DNA of 64,000 nt from Kiritimatiellota bacterium B12222 (GTDB lineage Bacteria; Verrucomicrobiota; Kiritimatiellia; SS1-B-03-39; UBA6053), in assembly GCA_029719485.1 (NCBI GenBank), contig CP120722.1, forward strand, positions 3,658,001-3,722,000. The letters run 5' to 3'. Position 1 is the first letter of the stretch. Every line of letters begins with the position of its first letter. Position numbers and translations under genes: made by a program. Under the pieces are notes generated by a model. It ran no database searches, was not told the DNA's origin, and saw nothing but the letters and a program-made list of their open reading frames with translations. Positions 52,331-61,701 of this stretch are shown here, piece by piece.

Positions 52331-54614
52331 TCCCGTGTTGAAGATCCACGTCATCCCATCCGCCCTCCGAGTAGGCCTCCTCGCGATTTTCTGTTTAATT
52401 CCCCCGGCCATCTGCCAAGATCTCACCCTCCAAAATCCCGACTTCGAGTCAGGTACCCCACCTTCCCTTCCCCACTGGAGATGGTGGTCCCGCAACCACG
52501 AAGGCTCAAGTATCCGCACCGATGCACAAGCCCCTCAAGGAAAGTACAGCGTTCGCATTGAACATGAGGGCCCTCGCGATTGGGCCTTTTCAAATGCCAC
52601 CACCTTCCCTGTGACCCCGGGAAGCTATTTTCGCATTTCGGCCCAAGTAAAAGTTGAAAAAGGCGTAGTAACCTTGGCGGCCGTAGGCCTACAGGAGAAC
52701 GACGTGCTGACCTGGGATATCGGGTCGACCCGAACAGGCCCCACCCCAGCGTGGAAAAAAATATCGGCCTTGATCGAAGTTCCTGAGCACTGCAATCGCA
52801 TCTACCTTCGTTTTGTAGGACAGGGAAAAACCATGGCCTGGGTCGACGAACTCCATATTGAATCCGCGGCCGCACCTCCCCCCAAAAAACCAAAACCTAA
52901 AATAGCAGAGCTTAGCCCCACCCGCATTCAAGAAAACATGGATCGGGCAATGATTGCCCGTCCACGTGAAGACGGTTCCGTATATCTGGGCTGGCGTTTG
53001 CTCCCATATGATCCGGGAGACATCTCCTTTACGGTCTACCGACAAAATGCAGATGAAACCTGGACCAAGCTTACCCCCATTCCCCTCAGTCAAAGCAGCA
53101 ACTTTGTCGACTCTTCAGCCCCTAAAAGCCCAAACCTTCACTATCAGGTTCGCAAAGTAATCGGCGGCATCGAACAAAGCACGCCCATTGCAAGCGCCCA
53201 ATCTTCCCATACCGAAAACAAGGCCTACATCAGCCTACCGCTCCAACGCGCAGAGGGTTTTCAAAAAGTGGGTATCGCCGACCTCGATGGCGATGGTCGC
53301 TACGACTTTGTCATCAAAACACCTGCCCAGAATATTGACCCCTACGCCAAGTATTGGAAACCCAGCCCGGATAGCTACAGCTTAGAGGCCTACAGCGCTG
53401 AAGGCACCTTTTTATGGCGACATCCCTTAGGCTGGTCCATCGAACGCGGCATCTGGTATTCCCCCTATGTCGTCTTTGATTTTAATGGCGATGGCTTGGC
53501 AGAAGTGGCGGTCAAAACCGGCACGGGCGATCCGCGCGACGCATCGGGACGGGTGACCCAAGGTGAAGAATTCCTCACCCTCCTCGATGGACGTACCGGT
53601 CACATCATCACCCAAACCGCCTGGCCCTCCAGAACCCTCTTTGATCAAACCTCCTCCCCCTACAATTACGCTTCGAGAAATCAATTGGGTGTGGCCTATT
53701 TAGATGGAAAAACCCCATGCCTCCTGGTCGCGAGGGGTACCTATAATGTCATGGTTCTCGAGGCCTACACCCTCCAAGGCTCCTCGCTGAAAAAATGTTG
53801 GGAATGGTCCAATATCGACCTGCCCTCTCGTTTTCAAGGACAGGGAGCCCATGGCATGCATGTCGCCGACCTTGATGGCGACGGACGGGACGAAGTGGTG
53901 CTCGGTTCGGTGGTGATTGACGACAATGGAGACGCCCTTTGGTCCACCGGACGCGGACATCCTGATCACGTTTACCTCGGAGAATTAGACCCCGCCCACC
54001 CCGGATTAGAAATCTACTACGGATTGGAAACCCATCAAAAAAATGGATACGGCATGGGGATGGTCGATGCCGCAACCGGCACCGATCTATGGGGATTTCC
54101 AGGTCCCACCCGTCACATCCACAGTCAGGGTATGGGCAGCGACATCGATCCCCGTTATGACGGCGTCGAATTCTATTCCGTCGATACCGACGCAGAAAAA
54201 AAACCCGATCGCGGATTTCTCTGGAGCAGCTCCGGTGAGTTAATTCAATCAGGGATTCCCTGGCGTTTTGGCCCCCACACCGTTTATTGGGATGCCAACT
54301 TACAACGTGAGCTCCTTTGGAAAAGCCAGATTCAACGTTTTGATGGCGTAAAACTTCGGCCCAAGATCCAAGGAAACGTAGTGGCCGTCGCTGATATTTA
54401 CGGCGACTGGCGGGAAGAAATCATCACCTCGGTGAACGGAGAAATCCGTATCTACACCACCACCCTCCCCGCAGAGGATCGGCGGGTATGCCTCATGTCT
54501 GATCCCATCTATCGGATCGATGTAGCACATGCCTCCATGGGCTACTTTCAAATCCCCATGTTAAGTTACGACTTAACCCGCGCCCCGACTCCCGCAAACC
54601 AACCCCTTCCTTAA
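52314..54614 (+). CDS. Secreted rhamnogalacturonan lyase, PL11 family
   Basis: A 766-residue protein with a signal peptide (ALRVGLLAIFCLIPPAICQ). An N-terminal carbohydrate-binding-like domain (about residues 40-175: DFESGTPPSLPHWRWWS) precedes the catalytic eight-bladed propeller of YesW/YesX-type lyases. It carries repeated Ca-binding loops (ADLDGDGRYDF, DFNGDGLAEVAVKTGTGD, VADLDGDGRDEVVLGS) and WRFGPHTVYWDANLQREL. The enzymes cleave the rhamnose-galacturonic acid backbone of pectin. It overlaps the protease gene upstream and converges on the SulP gene with a 4-base overlap. Confidence 0.9.
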   Translation: MLLKPDPVLKIHVIPSALRVGLLAIFCLIPPAICQDLTLQNPDFESGTPPSLPHWRWWSRNHEGSSIRTDAQAPQGKYSVRIEHEGPRDWAFSNATTFPVTPGSYFRISAQVKVEKGVVTLAAVGLQENDVLTWDIGSTRTGPTPAWKKISALIEVPEHCNRIYLRFVGQGKTMAWVDELHIESAAAPPPKKPKPKIAELSPTRIQENMDRAMIARPREDGSVYLGWRLLPYDPGDISFTVYRQNADETWTKLTPIPLSQSSNFVDSSAPKSPNLHYQVRKVIGGIEQSTPIASAQSSHTENKAYISLPLQRAEGFQKVGIADLDGDGRYDFVIKTPAQNIDPYAKYWKPSPDSYSLEAYSAEGTFLWRHPLGWSIERGIWYSPYVVFDFNGDGLAEVAVKTGTGDPRDASGRVTQGEEFLTLLDGRTGHIITQTAWPSRTLFDQTSSPYNYASRNQLGVAYLDGKTPCLLVARGTYNVMVLEAYTLQGSSLKKCWEWSNIDLPSRFQGQGAHGMHVADLDGDGRDEVVLGSVVIDDNGDALWSTGRGHPDHVYLGELDPAHPGLEIYYGLETHQKNGYGMGMVDAATGTDLWGFPGPTRHIHSQGMGSDIDPRYDGVEFYSVDTDAEKKPDRGFLWSSSGELIQSGIPWRFGPHTVYWDANLQRELLWKSQIQRFDGVKLRPKIQGNVVAVADIYGDWREEIITSVNGEIRIYTTTLPAEDRRVCLMSDPIYRIDVAHASMGYFQIPMLSYDLTRAPTPANQPLP

Positions 54615-56296
54615 GCGCCTCCTTCCTGGCGATCCGGTTCTGTCTCAATCCACTCCAAGGCCCGTTGTAACCCCGCTTTGCGATCACCCACTTCCTCAAG
54701 ACCATCGAGTTCAAAGAAGCCAAACTTTTCCAATCGATCCCGCGTACGCTCTTGAGAACCCGCCACCAAAACACGAGCCCCTTCGGCCGTGGCATCTTTC
54801 ACCATATTCTCAAGGCCCAAACATACCGTAACTCCCAACAAGGAGACGTTACTCAGATCAATCACCAGTACTTTCGCATGCTTCATGGCGGCATGCTCCC
54901 GCGCAATCGCTTTGGCCACACCAAAGATCATGGGACCATTTAATTGAAACAGCAACACCTTCCCCGCGGCCTCTTCCATGAGCTCTTTTTCGTCCTCAGG
55001 CAACTCCAAGCCCGCTTCCGTCACCCCAATGGTCCGCACTTCTTTAGAAGACAAATCGGACAGTCGTTTAATCGTCAATAGATTCGCAATAAACACCCCG
55101 ACCCCCACCGCCATCACCAAATCGACAAAAACGGTCAGCACCAACACCACCCACATCATAAACGTACTGGAACGGGAAAAGTGATGCACCCGCTGCATAA
55201 AACTCCAATCCAAAATATCGATCCCCACCTTCAGCGCAATCGCCGCCAACACCGCCATCGGTACCGGTGCAATCAAGGGCGCCGCCCCCAACAACAACGT
55301 GAGCAAAATCAAAGCCCGAATGATTCCCGCCAAATTGCTACGGGCCCCAATTTGAATATTCACCACCGTTCCCATGGTCGCGCCTGCCCCCGGCAGACCT
55401 CCAAACAATCCTGAAATCATATTGGCAAAGCCCTGCCCCACCAATTCCCGGTCGCTGTCGTGATATTCCCGGGTAAGCGAATCCGCAATCATCGCCGTCA
55501 GTAAGGTGTCAATACAACCCAACACTCCCAACACCAAACCATCAAACAACACCCGACTGAGCAACGCACTATTCATGATCGGCAGTCGAAACTGCGGCAA
55601 TCCCATGGGAATTTCACCAATACGCCGAATGTCGTCGGCGTTAAACAACCACATCGATAACAGGGTCGTCGCCAGCAAAGCCACCAATTGTGGCGGACAT
55701 TTCCGTCGCCACTTTTTGGGGTAAAACATCAAAATCGCAAAAGCAAAACCGCCCAGCGCAAATTCAGGATACGAAATCGTCTGCAACATATGCGGCAGCC
55801 CCCGCAAAATTCCTATCGCGCCCCCACCCGGAGACGGCACCCCTAAAAAGGGAGGCAACTGCATCAAAATCAGCAAAATCCCAATGCCCGACATAAATCC
55901 AGAGATCACCGAATAGGGCATCAAGGTGATAAATTTTCCTAACTTCAAAGCCCCCAATAAAATTTGGAACAAACCCGCAATGATCACCACCGTAAAGGCC
56001 ATCGCCAAGCCTTGTTCGGGGTACGAGGCCGTCAGGGAGGCAATCACCGCAGTCATGATCACCGTCATCGGACCCGTGGGTTCGGAAATTAACCGTTTAC
56101 TGCTACCAAACAGGGCGGCAAACAATCCCACCAACACCGCGCCAATTAACCCAGACTTGGCTCCCGCCCCCGACGCCACCCCAAAAGCCAAAGCCAAAGG
56201 AAGAGAAATAATCGCGGTAGTAATCCCGCCCGCGATGTCAGGACCTAAACTTTTGAACTGTATTTTTGATAAATTCACGGAAGGGCTATAATTCAC
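54611..56296 (-). CDS. SulP-family anion permease with STAS domain
   Basis: A 561-residue inner-membrane carrier. TM bundle from about residue 18 to 415, with AGGITTAIISLPLALAFGVASGAG (in parts), SEPTGPMTVIMTAVI, LVGQGFANMISGLFGGLPGAGA (in parts) and VPMAVLAAIALKVG, typical of SulP transporters. The cytoplasmic STAS domain is at about 450-550 (VLLFQLNGPMIFGVAK, VLVIDLSNVSLLGVT). Substrates in the family are sulfate, bicarbonate or other anions. The genes for cysI and cysJ elsewhere in the window make sulfate possible, but it is not adjacent to them. Confidence 0.9.
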   Translation of the reverse strand: MNYSPSVNLSKIQFKSLGPDIAGGITTAIISLPLALAFGVASGAGAKSGLIGAVLVGLFAALFGSSKRLISEPTGPMTVIMTAVIASLTASYPEQGLAMAFTVVIIAGLFQILLGALKLGKFITLMPYSVISGFMSGIGILLILMQLPPFLGVPSPGGGAIGILRGLPHMLQTISYPEFALGGFAFAILMFYPKKWRRKCPPQLVALLATTLLSMWLFNADDIRRIGEIPMGLPQFRLPIMNSALLSRVLFDGLVLGVLGCIDTLLTAMIADSLTREYHDSDRELVGQGFANMISGLFGGLPGAGATMGTVVNIQIGARSNLAGIIRALILLTLLLGAAPLIAPVPMAVLAAIALKVGIDILDWSFMQRVHHFSRSSTFMMWVVLVLTVFVDLVMAVGVGVFIANLLTIKRLSDLSSKEVRTIGVTEAGLELPEDEKELMEEAAGKVLLFQLNGPMIFGVAKAIAREHAAMKHAKVLVIDLSNVSLLGVTVCLGLENMVKDATAEGARVLVAGSQERTRDRLEKFGFFELDGLEEVGDRKAGLQRALEWIETEPDRQEGGA

Positions 56297-56482
56297 CTCT
56301 TGGATTTGTCAATAAATCCCTGACGCTTCTATAGGCAGATACTTCAGATCACCCAACCTCTCTCTTTTCTCCGAAATAGAGCCGTAAAACCGTCGAGACT
56401 TGAATATTCAGCTTGCCACTATGCATTGATTTCTATAGCCAAATCGCATCCTTAAAACATTCATACCGATAGGAAAAACCAA

Positions 56483-57712
56483 ATGTCAGACGTAAAAAAA
56501 GTTGCTTTTCTCACCGCGGGTGGCTTGGCCCCTTGCCTTTCTTCCGCGATTGCGGCCCTCATCGAACGCTACACCGAAGTAGCACCTGAAGTCGAATTGA
56601 TCGCCTACACCAGTGGCTATAAAGGTCTCTTGCTGGGTGAATCCTTACCCATCACCGATGAAATTCGTAAAAACGCAGCCGTGTTGTACAAACATGGTGG
56701 TAGCCCCATCGGAAACAGCCGGGTAAAACTCACCAACGTCAAAGACTGCCTCAAACGTGGTTTGGTTAAAGAAAGCGAAAACCCCTTGGAAGTCGCAGCC
56801 AACCAACTCACCAAAGACGGCGTAGACGTCTTGCACACCATCGGTGGCGACGATACCAACACCACTGCAGCTGATTTGGCCGCCTTCCTCGCCAACAACA
56901 ACTACGATTTGACCGTAGTCGGTCTGCCTAAAACCATCGACAACGATGTCATCCCCATCAAACAGTCCTTAGGTGCCTGGACCGCTGCCGAAGAAGGCGC
57001 AAAATACTTCGCCAACGTGGTGGCCGAACACAATGCCAATCCTCGCATGCTCATCATTCACGAAGTGATGGGACGCAACTGTGGTTGGCTCACCGCCGCC
57101 ACGGCAGCAGCCTACAGCAAACTCCTCGACAACATGGAGTTCGTACCCAGCATTGGCCTTTCCCGCGAACGCAAAGACGTTCACGCGGTCTTCGTACCCG
57201 AAATGGCCGTCGATCTCAAAGCCGAAGCCCAACGCCTGAAAGCCATCATGGATGAACACGACTGCGTGAACATTTTCATCTCTGAAGGCGCCGGTCTCGA
57301 ATCCATCGTCGCCGAAATGGAAGCTGCGGGCGAAGAAGTACCCCGCGATGCCTTTGGTCATGTTAAATTAGATGCCGTTAATCCCGGCGCCTGGTTCGGC
57401 AAACAGTTTGCTTCCATGTTGGACGCCGAAAAAACCCTCATTCAAAAGAGTGGATATTACAGTCGGGCCGCCCCAAGTAACGAAGCGGACATCGCGCTCA
57501 TCAAACGCTGTGCCCATTTGGGTGCAGATTGCGCCCTTCGCCATGAATCCGGCGTTATCGGTGAAGATGAAGAACAGGGCAATGAGCTCCGCGCCATTGA
57601 ATTCCCACGGATCAAAGGTGGCAAACCCTTCGACATCGATCAAGCGTGGTTCAATGACCTGCTCGCAGGCATCGGACAAGCCAAAGGGGCCAAGCTGGAC
57701 GTCAGTCACTGA
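56483..57712 (+). CDS. pfp: Pyrophosphate-dependent 6-phosphofructokinase
   Basis: A 409-residue PFK-fold enzyme. The diagnostic residues are those of PPi-dependent enzymes: GGDDTNTTA at 121-129 (Asp in place of the ATP-enzyme Gly) and PKTIDND at 149-155 (Lys in place of Gly). MGRNCGWLTA (substrate loop) and the C-terminal DIALIKRCAHLG are typical. It interconverts fructose 6-phosphate and the 1,6-bisphosphate with pyrophosphate, so glycolysis and gluconeogenesis can share it. ATAGGA lies ahead of the ATG. A terminator follows. Confidence 0.92.
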   Translation: MSDVKKVAFLTAGGLAPCLSSAIAALIERYTEVAPEVELIAYTSGYKGLLLGESLPITDEIRKNAAVLYKHGGSPIGNSRVKLTNVKDCLKRGLVKESENPLEVAANQLTKDGVDVLHTIGGDDTNTTAADLAAFLANNNYDLTVVGLPKTIDNDVIPIKQSLGAWTAAEEGAKYFANVVAEHNANPRMLIIHEVMGRNCGWLTAATAAAYSKLLDNMEFVPSIGLSRERKDVHAVFVPEMAVDLKAEAQRLKAIMDEHDCVNIFISEGAGLESIVAEMEAAGEEVPRDAFGHVKLDAVNPGAWFGKQFASMLDAEKTLIQKSGYYSRAAPSNEADIALIKRCAHLGADCALRHESGVIGEDEEQGNELRAIEFPRIKGGKPFDIDQAWFNDLLAGIGQAKGAKLDVSH

Positions 57713-57735
57713 TTCAACAACAGATCAGCCCCCAG

Positions 57736-57769
57736 AAACCTCCCTCCTTTACAGGATGGGAGGTTTTTT
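57736..57769 (+). terminator. Terminator of pfp
   Basis: A 9-bp stem (AAACCTCCC / GGGAGGTTT) with a 13-base loop and a six-T run (counting the stem end) starts about 24 bases after the stop. Confidence 0.85.
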
Positions 57770-58106
57770 ATGGCCCTCCTCAAAGGAACCCAGGCGTTCA
57801 ACCTCCAAGAATTCCACCCTCTCGCCCTCCCAACACCGCTAGCCTTCCCCCCTCCCCCAGAACACTCCCGCGCCCTTGCGTGCCCTCAACTCAGAAGCTT
57901 TCCGAGACTCGAAAGCGATACAGCTACCAACTTCCAACCTACGGAAACTACGGCGGCAGGTATTTCACCAAGCAAACTCTTCATTTCCTTCATGGTGAAC
58001 AAAAAAAGCAGAGATTCACCCAGAGCCTCCCACCCCCAAAAAAGCCCACTCCCCAGCACTCGAATAAACTCGACCCCATGTCGCTCCTGATTTATCCTTT
58101 TCACAC
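57770..58106. other. Spacer upstream of the RHS-core gene
   Basis: No gene is convincing in these 337 bases. Short overlapping frames exist, none with a ribosome site or a recognisable domain. The stretch is C-rich and A-rich on the plus strand and continues in composition into the first part of the RHS gene, so the RHS gene's 5' part may itself be eroded. Confidence 0.45.
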
Positions 58107-59438
58107 ATGCCCCTTCCAAACTTTAGGCCCAAACTCTTTCTGCTCATCCTGCTCTTTATGACGATGATGTTCGGGCTCCGTGCATCTACACCTACGACCA
58201 CGCATCGACCCCTTTTCGCATTCATCACATCACACAACACTCCCTATGCGGCTACGATGAATCCCCCAACACCCCGACGTCACAGCGCCATCATCGACCC
58301 AAACAAAACAAGCTCTACGCCTACGATCCACCCACGCGCCATACACAATCAAAAAAACAAAAGCCCTCATAATAAAGGCATTCCTCCTCTTTACGCCCTT
58401 ATTCCCCTGATCACCCTCCCCCGTCGCAAACGTAAACCAGCCCTACGATGCGCCCCCACAACTATCCAAAAAGAAAAACAAACATACGCCAACACCACCC
58501 CCACGCTATGCAGCATTTATATCTATGACTACAGCGCAACGACCAACGATCTAATCAAAGCAAAGGCTTATGAAGGCTACGGCTTCAGATACGATGACCC
58601 CGAAACAGGTAAATGGCCAAATCGCGATCCCATTGAAGAAGACGGGGGATACAATCTTTATGGGTTCGTTGGGAATGATGGGGTGAATCGCTGGGATTAT
58701 TTGGGAACAGATTTTATAGGAGCTTTTGATTTTTCCGTTGCCAGTACGGGAAATGTATCTGGTCATCTTGTTTTAATATTGTGGGAAAGCGACTGTGTTA
58801 TACCTGATGATAAAATGAATTCATGGCATACTTACGATGATTTTATTAAACTTACAGATAGCCTTGAAGGTGATATCAATAACGTTCCTGGAGAATATAT
58901 GGAGCTTGTTCCCTCTGATGTACATTTAGGAGGTAATGGGAAAGGGGTTTATAACATGAAAGGAATTGGAGAAGGGGTGAAAATTAGTGGGAAAGTTAGA
59001 ATATCGATTGTGGAAATTAGTAAAGAGGATATGAATAAAGAAAGAGTTGCAAGTGCCTCTGAAATAATACCAATATTTCAAGGATCAGATGAAGATGTTT
59101 CTGCAAAATGGGCGTCGATGGTTACTTCTGCAAAAAATTATAAATTTGCAGAGCAAGAAATGGACCTTGAAAACTTAAAGAATTTCCCAAATTCTATATA
59201 CGGAGATCCTAGGCCTGAATATAAGATTTCAATGTTGTTAAAAACTAAGAATGGAAATTTGCCTACAAGTTTCCCGCCTTCTTTAAACAATAGCAACACT
59301 TTCGCTATGACAGTTCTAAGGGAAAATGAATTATCTTTAGATAACATATCAAACAGAAAAATAAGATTTCCAGGAAATAGAGAGCCGAAAAGTGATTGGG
59401 GTGATGGGGCTGCAAATATAAAGTGGGAGTTAGATTGA
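58107..59438 (+). CDS. Short RHS-core protein with variable C-terminal (toxin-like) domain
   Basis: A 443-residue protein. The N-terminus has a hydrophobic stretch ([16 protein letters not shown]) that could be a signal. A Pro/Thr-rich low-complexity region of about 120 residues follows. At about residues 155-195 lies the RHS-repeat-associated core: [39 protein letters not shown]. After the core comes an unrelated tail of about 245 residues in visibly AT-rich DNA (from 58.7 kb), with no recognised domain. RHS proteins with a swapped C-terminal tail are the pattern of polymorphic toxins. Here most of the RHS shell is missing, so it may be a displaced C-terminal cassette. The tail could be toxic; no active-site motif is readable. 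Confidence 0.7.
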   Translation: MPLPNFRPKLFLLILLFMTMMFGLRASTPTTTHRPLFAFITSHNTPYAATMNPPTPRRHSAIIDPNKTSSTPTIHPRAIHNQKNKSPHNKGIPPLYALIPLITLPRRKRKPALRCAPTTIQKEKQTYANTTPTLCSIYIYDYSATTNDLIKAKAYEGYGFRYDDPETGKWPNRDPIEEDGGYNLYGFVGNDGVNRWDYLGTDFIGAFDFSVASTGNVSGHLVLILWESDCVIPDDKMNSWHTYDDFIKLTDSLEGDINNVPGEYMELVPSDVHLGGNGKGVYNMKGIGEGVKISGKVRISIVEISKEDMNKERVASASEIIPIFQGSDEDVSAKWASMVTSAKNYKFAEQEMDLENLKNFPNSIYGDPRPEYKISMLLKTKNGNLPTSFPPSLNNSNTFAMTVLRENELSLDNISNRKIRFPGNREPKSDWGDGAANIKWELD

Positions 59439-59866
59439 AACTTATAGTTATTACTTTTGTTGGGATGCTTTTTGTAGCACCTTTCGTATGTTATTTTTGG
59501 ATGACTAGTGAACGTATTATAGTACATTCTAAAAACGATGACCTTGTATCATCCTTGTCTCAAAAATATTGGACTACTGGTGAAGATAAAGAGGATGTTT
59601 TTAAAAAGCTTGAGATAGAAATATCTAAAAGTTTTATTAAGGGAGCTGATAAAGATTCAGTAATTAGAAAAATCAACCATGAGTTTAAAAATAGAGCTGT
59701 CTGGGAATTAAGTCCTCCTAAAAAAAGGTTGCTTGGTGATGTCATTATAATTACGCTTTCTGAAAATTTGGATGGGACAACTTCTGGGAAATTACACGTA
59801 AAATTTTCTTTTGAATCAAATTTATTAACTGAAATCAAATTGTTTGACGATTACGCTAGTTTATAG
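59435..59866 (+). CDS. Small membrane-anchored protein, candidate immunity partner
   Basis: About 143 residues. An N-terminal hydrophobic segment ([20 protein letters not shown]) is followed by a Lys/Glu/Ser-rich soluble domain ([51 protein letters not shown]). The TTG at 59435 overlaps the stop of the RHS gene, and GGGAG lies 5 bases before it; a GTG at 59423 is the alternative. The DNA is as AT-rich as the preceding RHS tail, so the two were probably acquired together. Immunity function is inferred only from position and composition. Confidence 0.6.
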   Translation: MKLIVITFVGMLFVAPFVCYFWMTSERIIVHSKNDDLVSSLSQKYWTTGEDKEDVFKKLEIEISKSFIKGADKDSVIRKINHEFKNRAVWELSPPKKRLLGDVIIITLSENLDGTTSGKLHVKFSFESNLLTEIKLFDDYASL

Positions 59867-60236
59867 GGTGAAGGCTACAGTCCGAAAAAGGGGTTAGACT
59901 GTGAGGACGTGAATTTAATATCTGACCCTTAACTTTGTTTTCTTTGATACATTCCCTCTCTCTCCTTCCCCCTGAACCCCCGCAGGCCCCACGCCAGGCC
60001 GCTCGTTCCTCGCTCAACCTGTCACGGTTCCTGCTCCTCCCCAAAGACCCCGGCCCGCCCGCAAGTCTGCGCCCCTGAATCCCCCCGCAGACTTCCCGGC
60101 AGTCCCAACCCCAAGTGGACTCGCTACGCTCGACAACCCCAGCCCCATCGCGCCGCGCAGGTGTCGCGCCAACCACCCGGCTTTTCCCCCTTCGCCCCCA
60201 AGCCCGGCGGCTGTCACGCCCCCAGCTACTTTCCCC

Positions 60237-60369
60237 GGAGCAATACCGAAGAGATGTTATGCGTTCGTTCGTCGCAAGCTCCTCACACGTAGCCGCTGAT
60301 CCGTCCTCAGTCGCAGGCTCCTTCCGGTCGGGCGGCGACATCGCATAACATCCACTTCGGTATCGCTCC
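60237..60369. repeat. Long imperfect inverted repeat (cruciform)
   Basis: The left arm at 60237-60263 and the reverse complement of the right arm at 60342-60369 match over about 27 bases, with one or two substitutions and a 1-base length difference (shared core ATACCGAAG...GATGTTATGCG). The 78-base interior is GC-rich. On either strand the arms end with GTTATGCG inward, so the polarity is the reverse of an integron attC site. Confidence 0.75.
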
Positions 60370-60523
60370 CGCCTCCTTCGTCGGCCCCCCGGCGCTCATC
60401 CCCCATTCAGAGAAAAAGGGTCTGCCCGTACATTGTAACATTTTACTAATTTTAATAACTGATACTTGCTTCTTTTCCTTTGTAATTACATCGTCTTCTT
60501 TCCCCCTGAATACTCCTTAGGCG

Positions 60524-60563
60524 CACAAGCCATGCCTTCGGCACACAAGCCATGCCTTCGGCA
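60524..60563. repeat. Two tandem 20-bp units, each with a triloop hairpin
   Basis: The 20-mer CACAAGCCATGCCTTCGGCA occurs twice head to tail. On the minus strand each unit reads TGCC-GAA-GGCA followed by TGGCTTGTG, the same stem-GAA-stem-GGCT plan as the hairpins near aspS and lepA. Confidence 0.75.
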
Positions 60564-60797
60564 GGCAAGTCCCCCGCAGGCTCCCTCACCCATTATCCCT
60601 ACCATTTCTATGGTTAGATGAATTTTATGTTTGAATTCCTATCCCTTTATCGCCCCCCTCCCCCTTTTTTCAGACACACATAACAAACGCCCTCGTTTCA
60701 GCATAGGCATCAACTATTATCTTCGTATTTTCCTAAAGACTAAACCGCTAGACCCACTTGACGGACACTGTATATATGATTAGTGGATTTCATTGTA

Positions 60798-61643
60798 ATG
60801 TTGTTATCCTCTAATCAATTAAATATCTATTGCAGAGCCGCCGAAGAACTTCTCATGCCGGATATCGGCTTAGGTAACTATGCCGAGCGGGCTTTTGCTT
60901 TTCTTGAGAAAATTACTCCTTGTGAGTTTGTATTTTTCGGGACGTTCAACGTGGGTACGGATGTGCTGGAAACCAGGCTCAGTCAAATGGTTCCGGGATT
61001 TGAACAGTCCATGGAAGCCTATTCTGAACTGATGTCCAAGTATCCACTCTATAATTGGGATCACACGGTAAACGAAGGAAAACCGTTTACACGTAGCGAT
61101 TTTTTCTCGCGCCGCCAATTCCATCAAATGGATATCTTTGAAGAAGTTTATAAACCTTTGGGTATCGACGATCACTGTGCCATTTATGTCCCTGGGGTTG
61201 AGGGTGAAATTTCATTCTTTGGCATTGAGCGCTCCCGAGGGGCTGACTACACTCTGGAGGAACGAAATCTACTGACCCTTGCACAATCCCTGCTGGGAAG
61301 TGCCCGAAATTTAGCAAAATCCTTCAGCCGACTTGCCGATCCCCTGCCGGAGCCAGCGTCCCTTTGTCGTGGAGGGTTGAGTATTCGTGAATCCGACGTC
61401 TTGACCTTGATGACCCATGGAAAAACGAACGAAGAAATCGGGATGATTCTGAATATTCAACTCAACACCGTCAAAGAACACGTAAAGCGGATTTTGGCCA
61501 AGACGGATTCACCCAACCGGCTGTCCGCCTCCCTCTGGGCCATGCGTAAGGCCCGCGAGGATCAAACCCGGCCCCTCAAGTGCAATTTACCCTCCAAACG
61601 AATTTCTATGCGGGGAGTACAGCCCCAACTTGAAAAGGTCTAG
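60798..61643 (+). CDS. LuxR-type transcriptional regulator
   Basis: About 281 residues. The N-terminal domain (about 20-180; LEKITPCEFVFFGTFN, DDHCAIYVPGVEGEISFFGIER, in parts) looks like a GAF-like sensory fold; the ligand cannot be read. The C-terminal LuxR-type HTH lies at about 190-245: LSIRESDVLTLMTHGKTNEEIG and LNTVKEHVKRILAKTDSPNR (both in parts). The ATG at 60798 is chosen; a GTG at 60783 is in frame. The downstream PEP-CTERM gene is 58 bases away, across a C9 run, and may be a target. Confidence 0.8.
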   Translation: MLLSSNQLNIYCRAAEELLMPDIGLGNYAERAFAFLEKITPCEFVFFGTFNVGTDVLETRLSQMVPGFEQSMEAYSELMSKYPLYNWDHTVNEGKPFTRSDFFSRRQFHQMDIFEEVYKPLGIDDHCAIYVPGVEGEISFFGIERSRGADYTLEERNLLTLAQSLLGSARNLAKSFSRLADPLPEPASLCRGGLSIRESDVLTLMTHGKTNEEIGMILNIQLNTVKEHVKRILAKTDSPNRLSASLWAMRKAREDQTRPLKCNLPSKRISMRGVQPQLEKV

Positions 61644-61701
61644 CCCCCCCCCCGAAAGAGGTATTGCGGATATCACTGCTGTTATCATATATTCGCAGAC
61701 T

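Larger units (their letters stand above)
59867..60797. other. Non-coding block with GC-rich mosaic between RHS island and luxR-type gene
   Basis: No credible gene in about 930 bases. The part from about 59950 to 60400 is visibly GC-rich, in contrast to the AT-rich RHS tail before it. It contains a 27/28-base inverted repeat (60237-60263 and 60342-60369), a 13-base direct repeat GTCGCARGCTCCT (near 60271 and 60310) and, further on, a 20-base tandem repeat (60524-60563). From about 60420 the DNA becomes AT-rich again, where the promoter of the LuxR-type gene must lie. It reads like a patchwork of mobile or repeat remnants. Confidence 0.6.

Noticed and set aside
60237-60369. Integron attC site
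   Set aside because: The arms resemble attC core sequence (GTTATGC), but attC runs from AAC on the left to GTT on the right. Here the order is GTT to AAC on both strands, and no integrase or cassette array is present.
59867-60410. Long open frames on the minus strand in the GC-rich block
   Set aside because: They arise from high GC with few stops; the translations are Arg/Gly-rich with no domain, ribosome site or signal.
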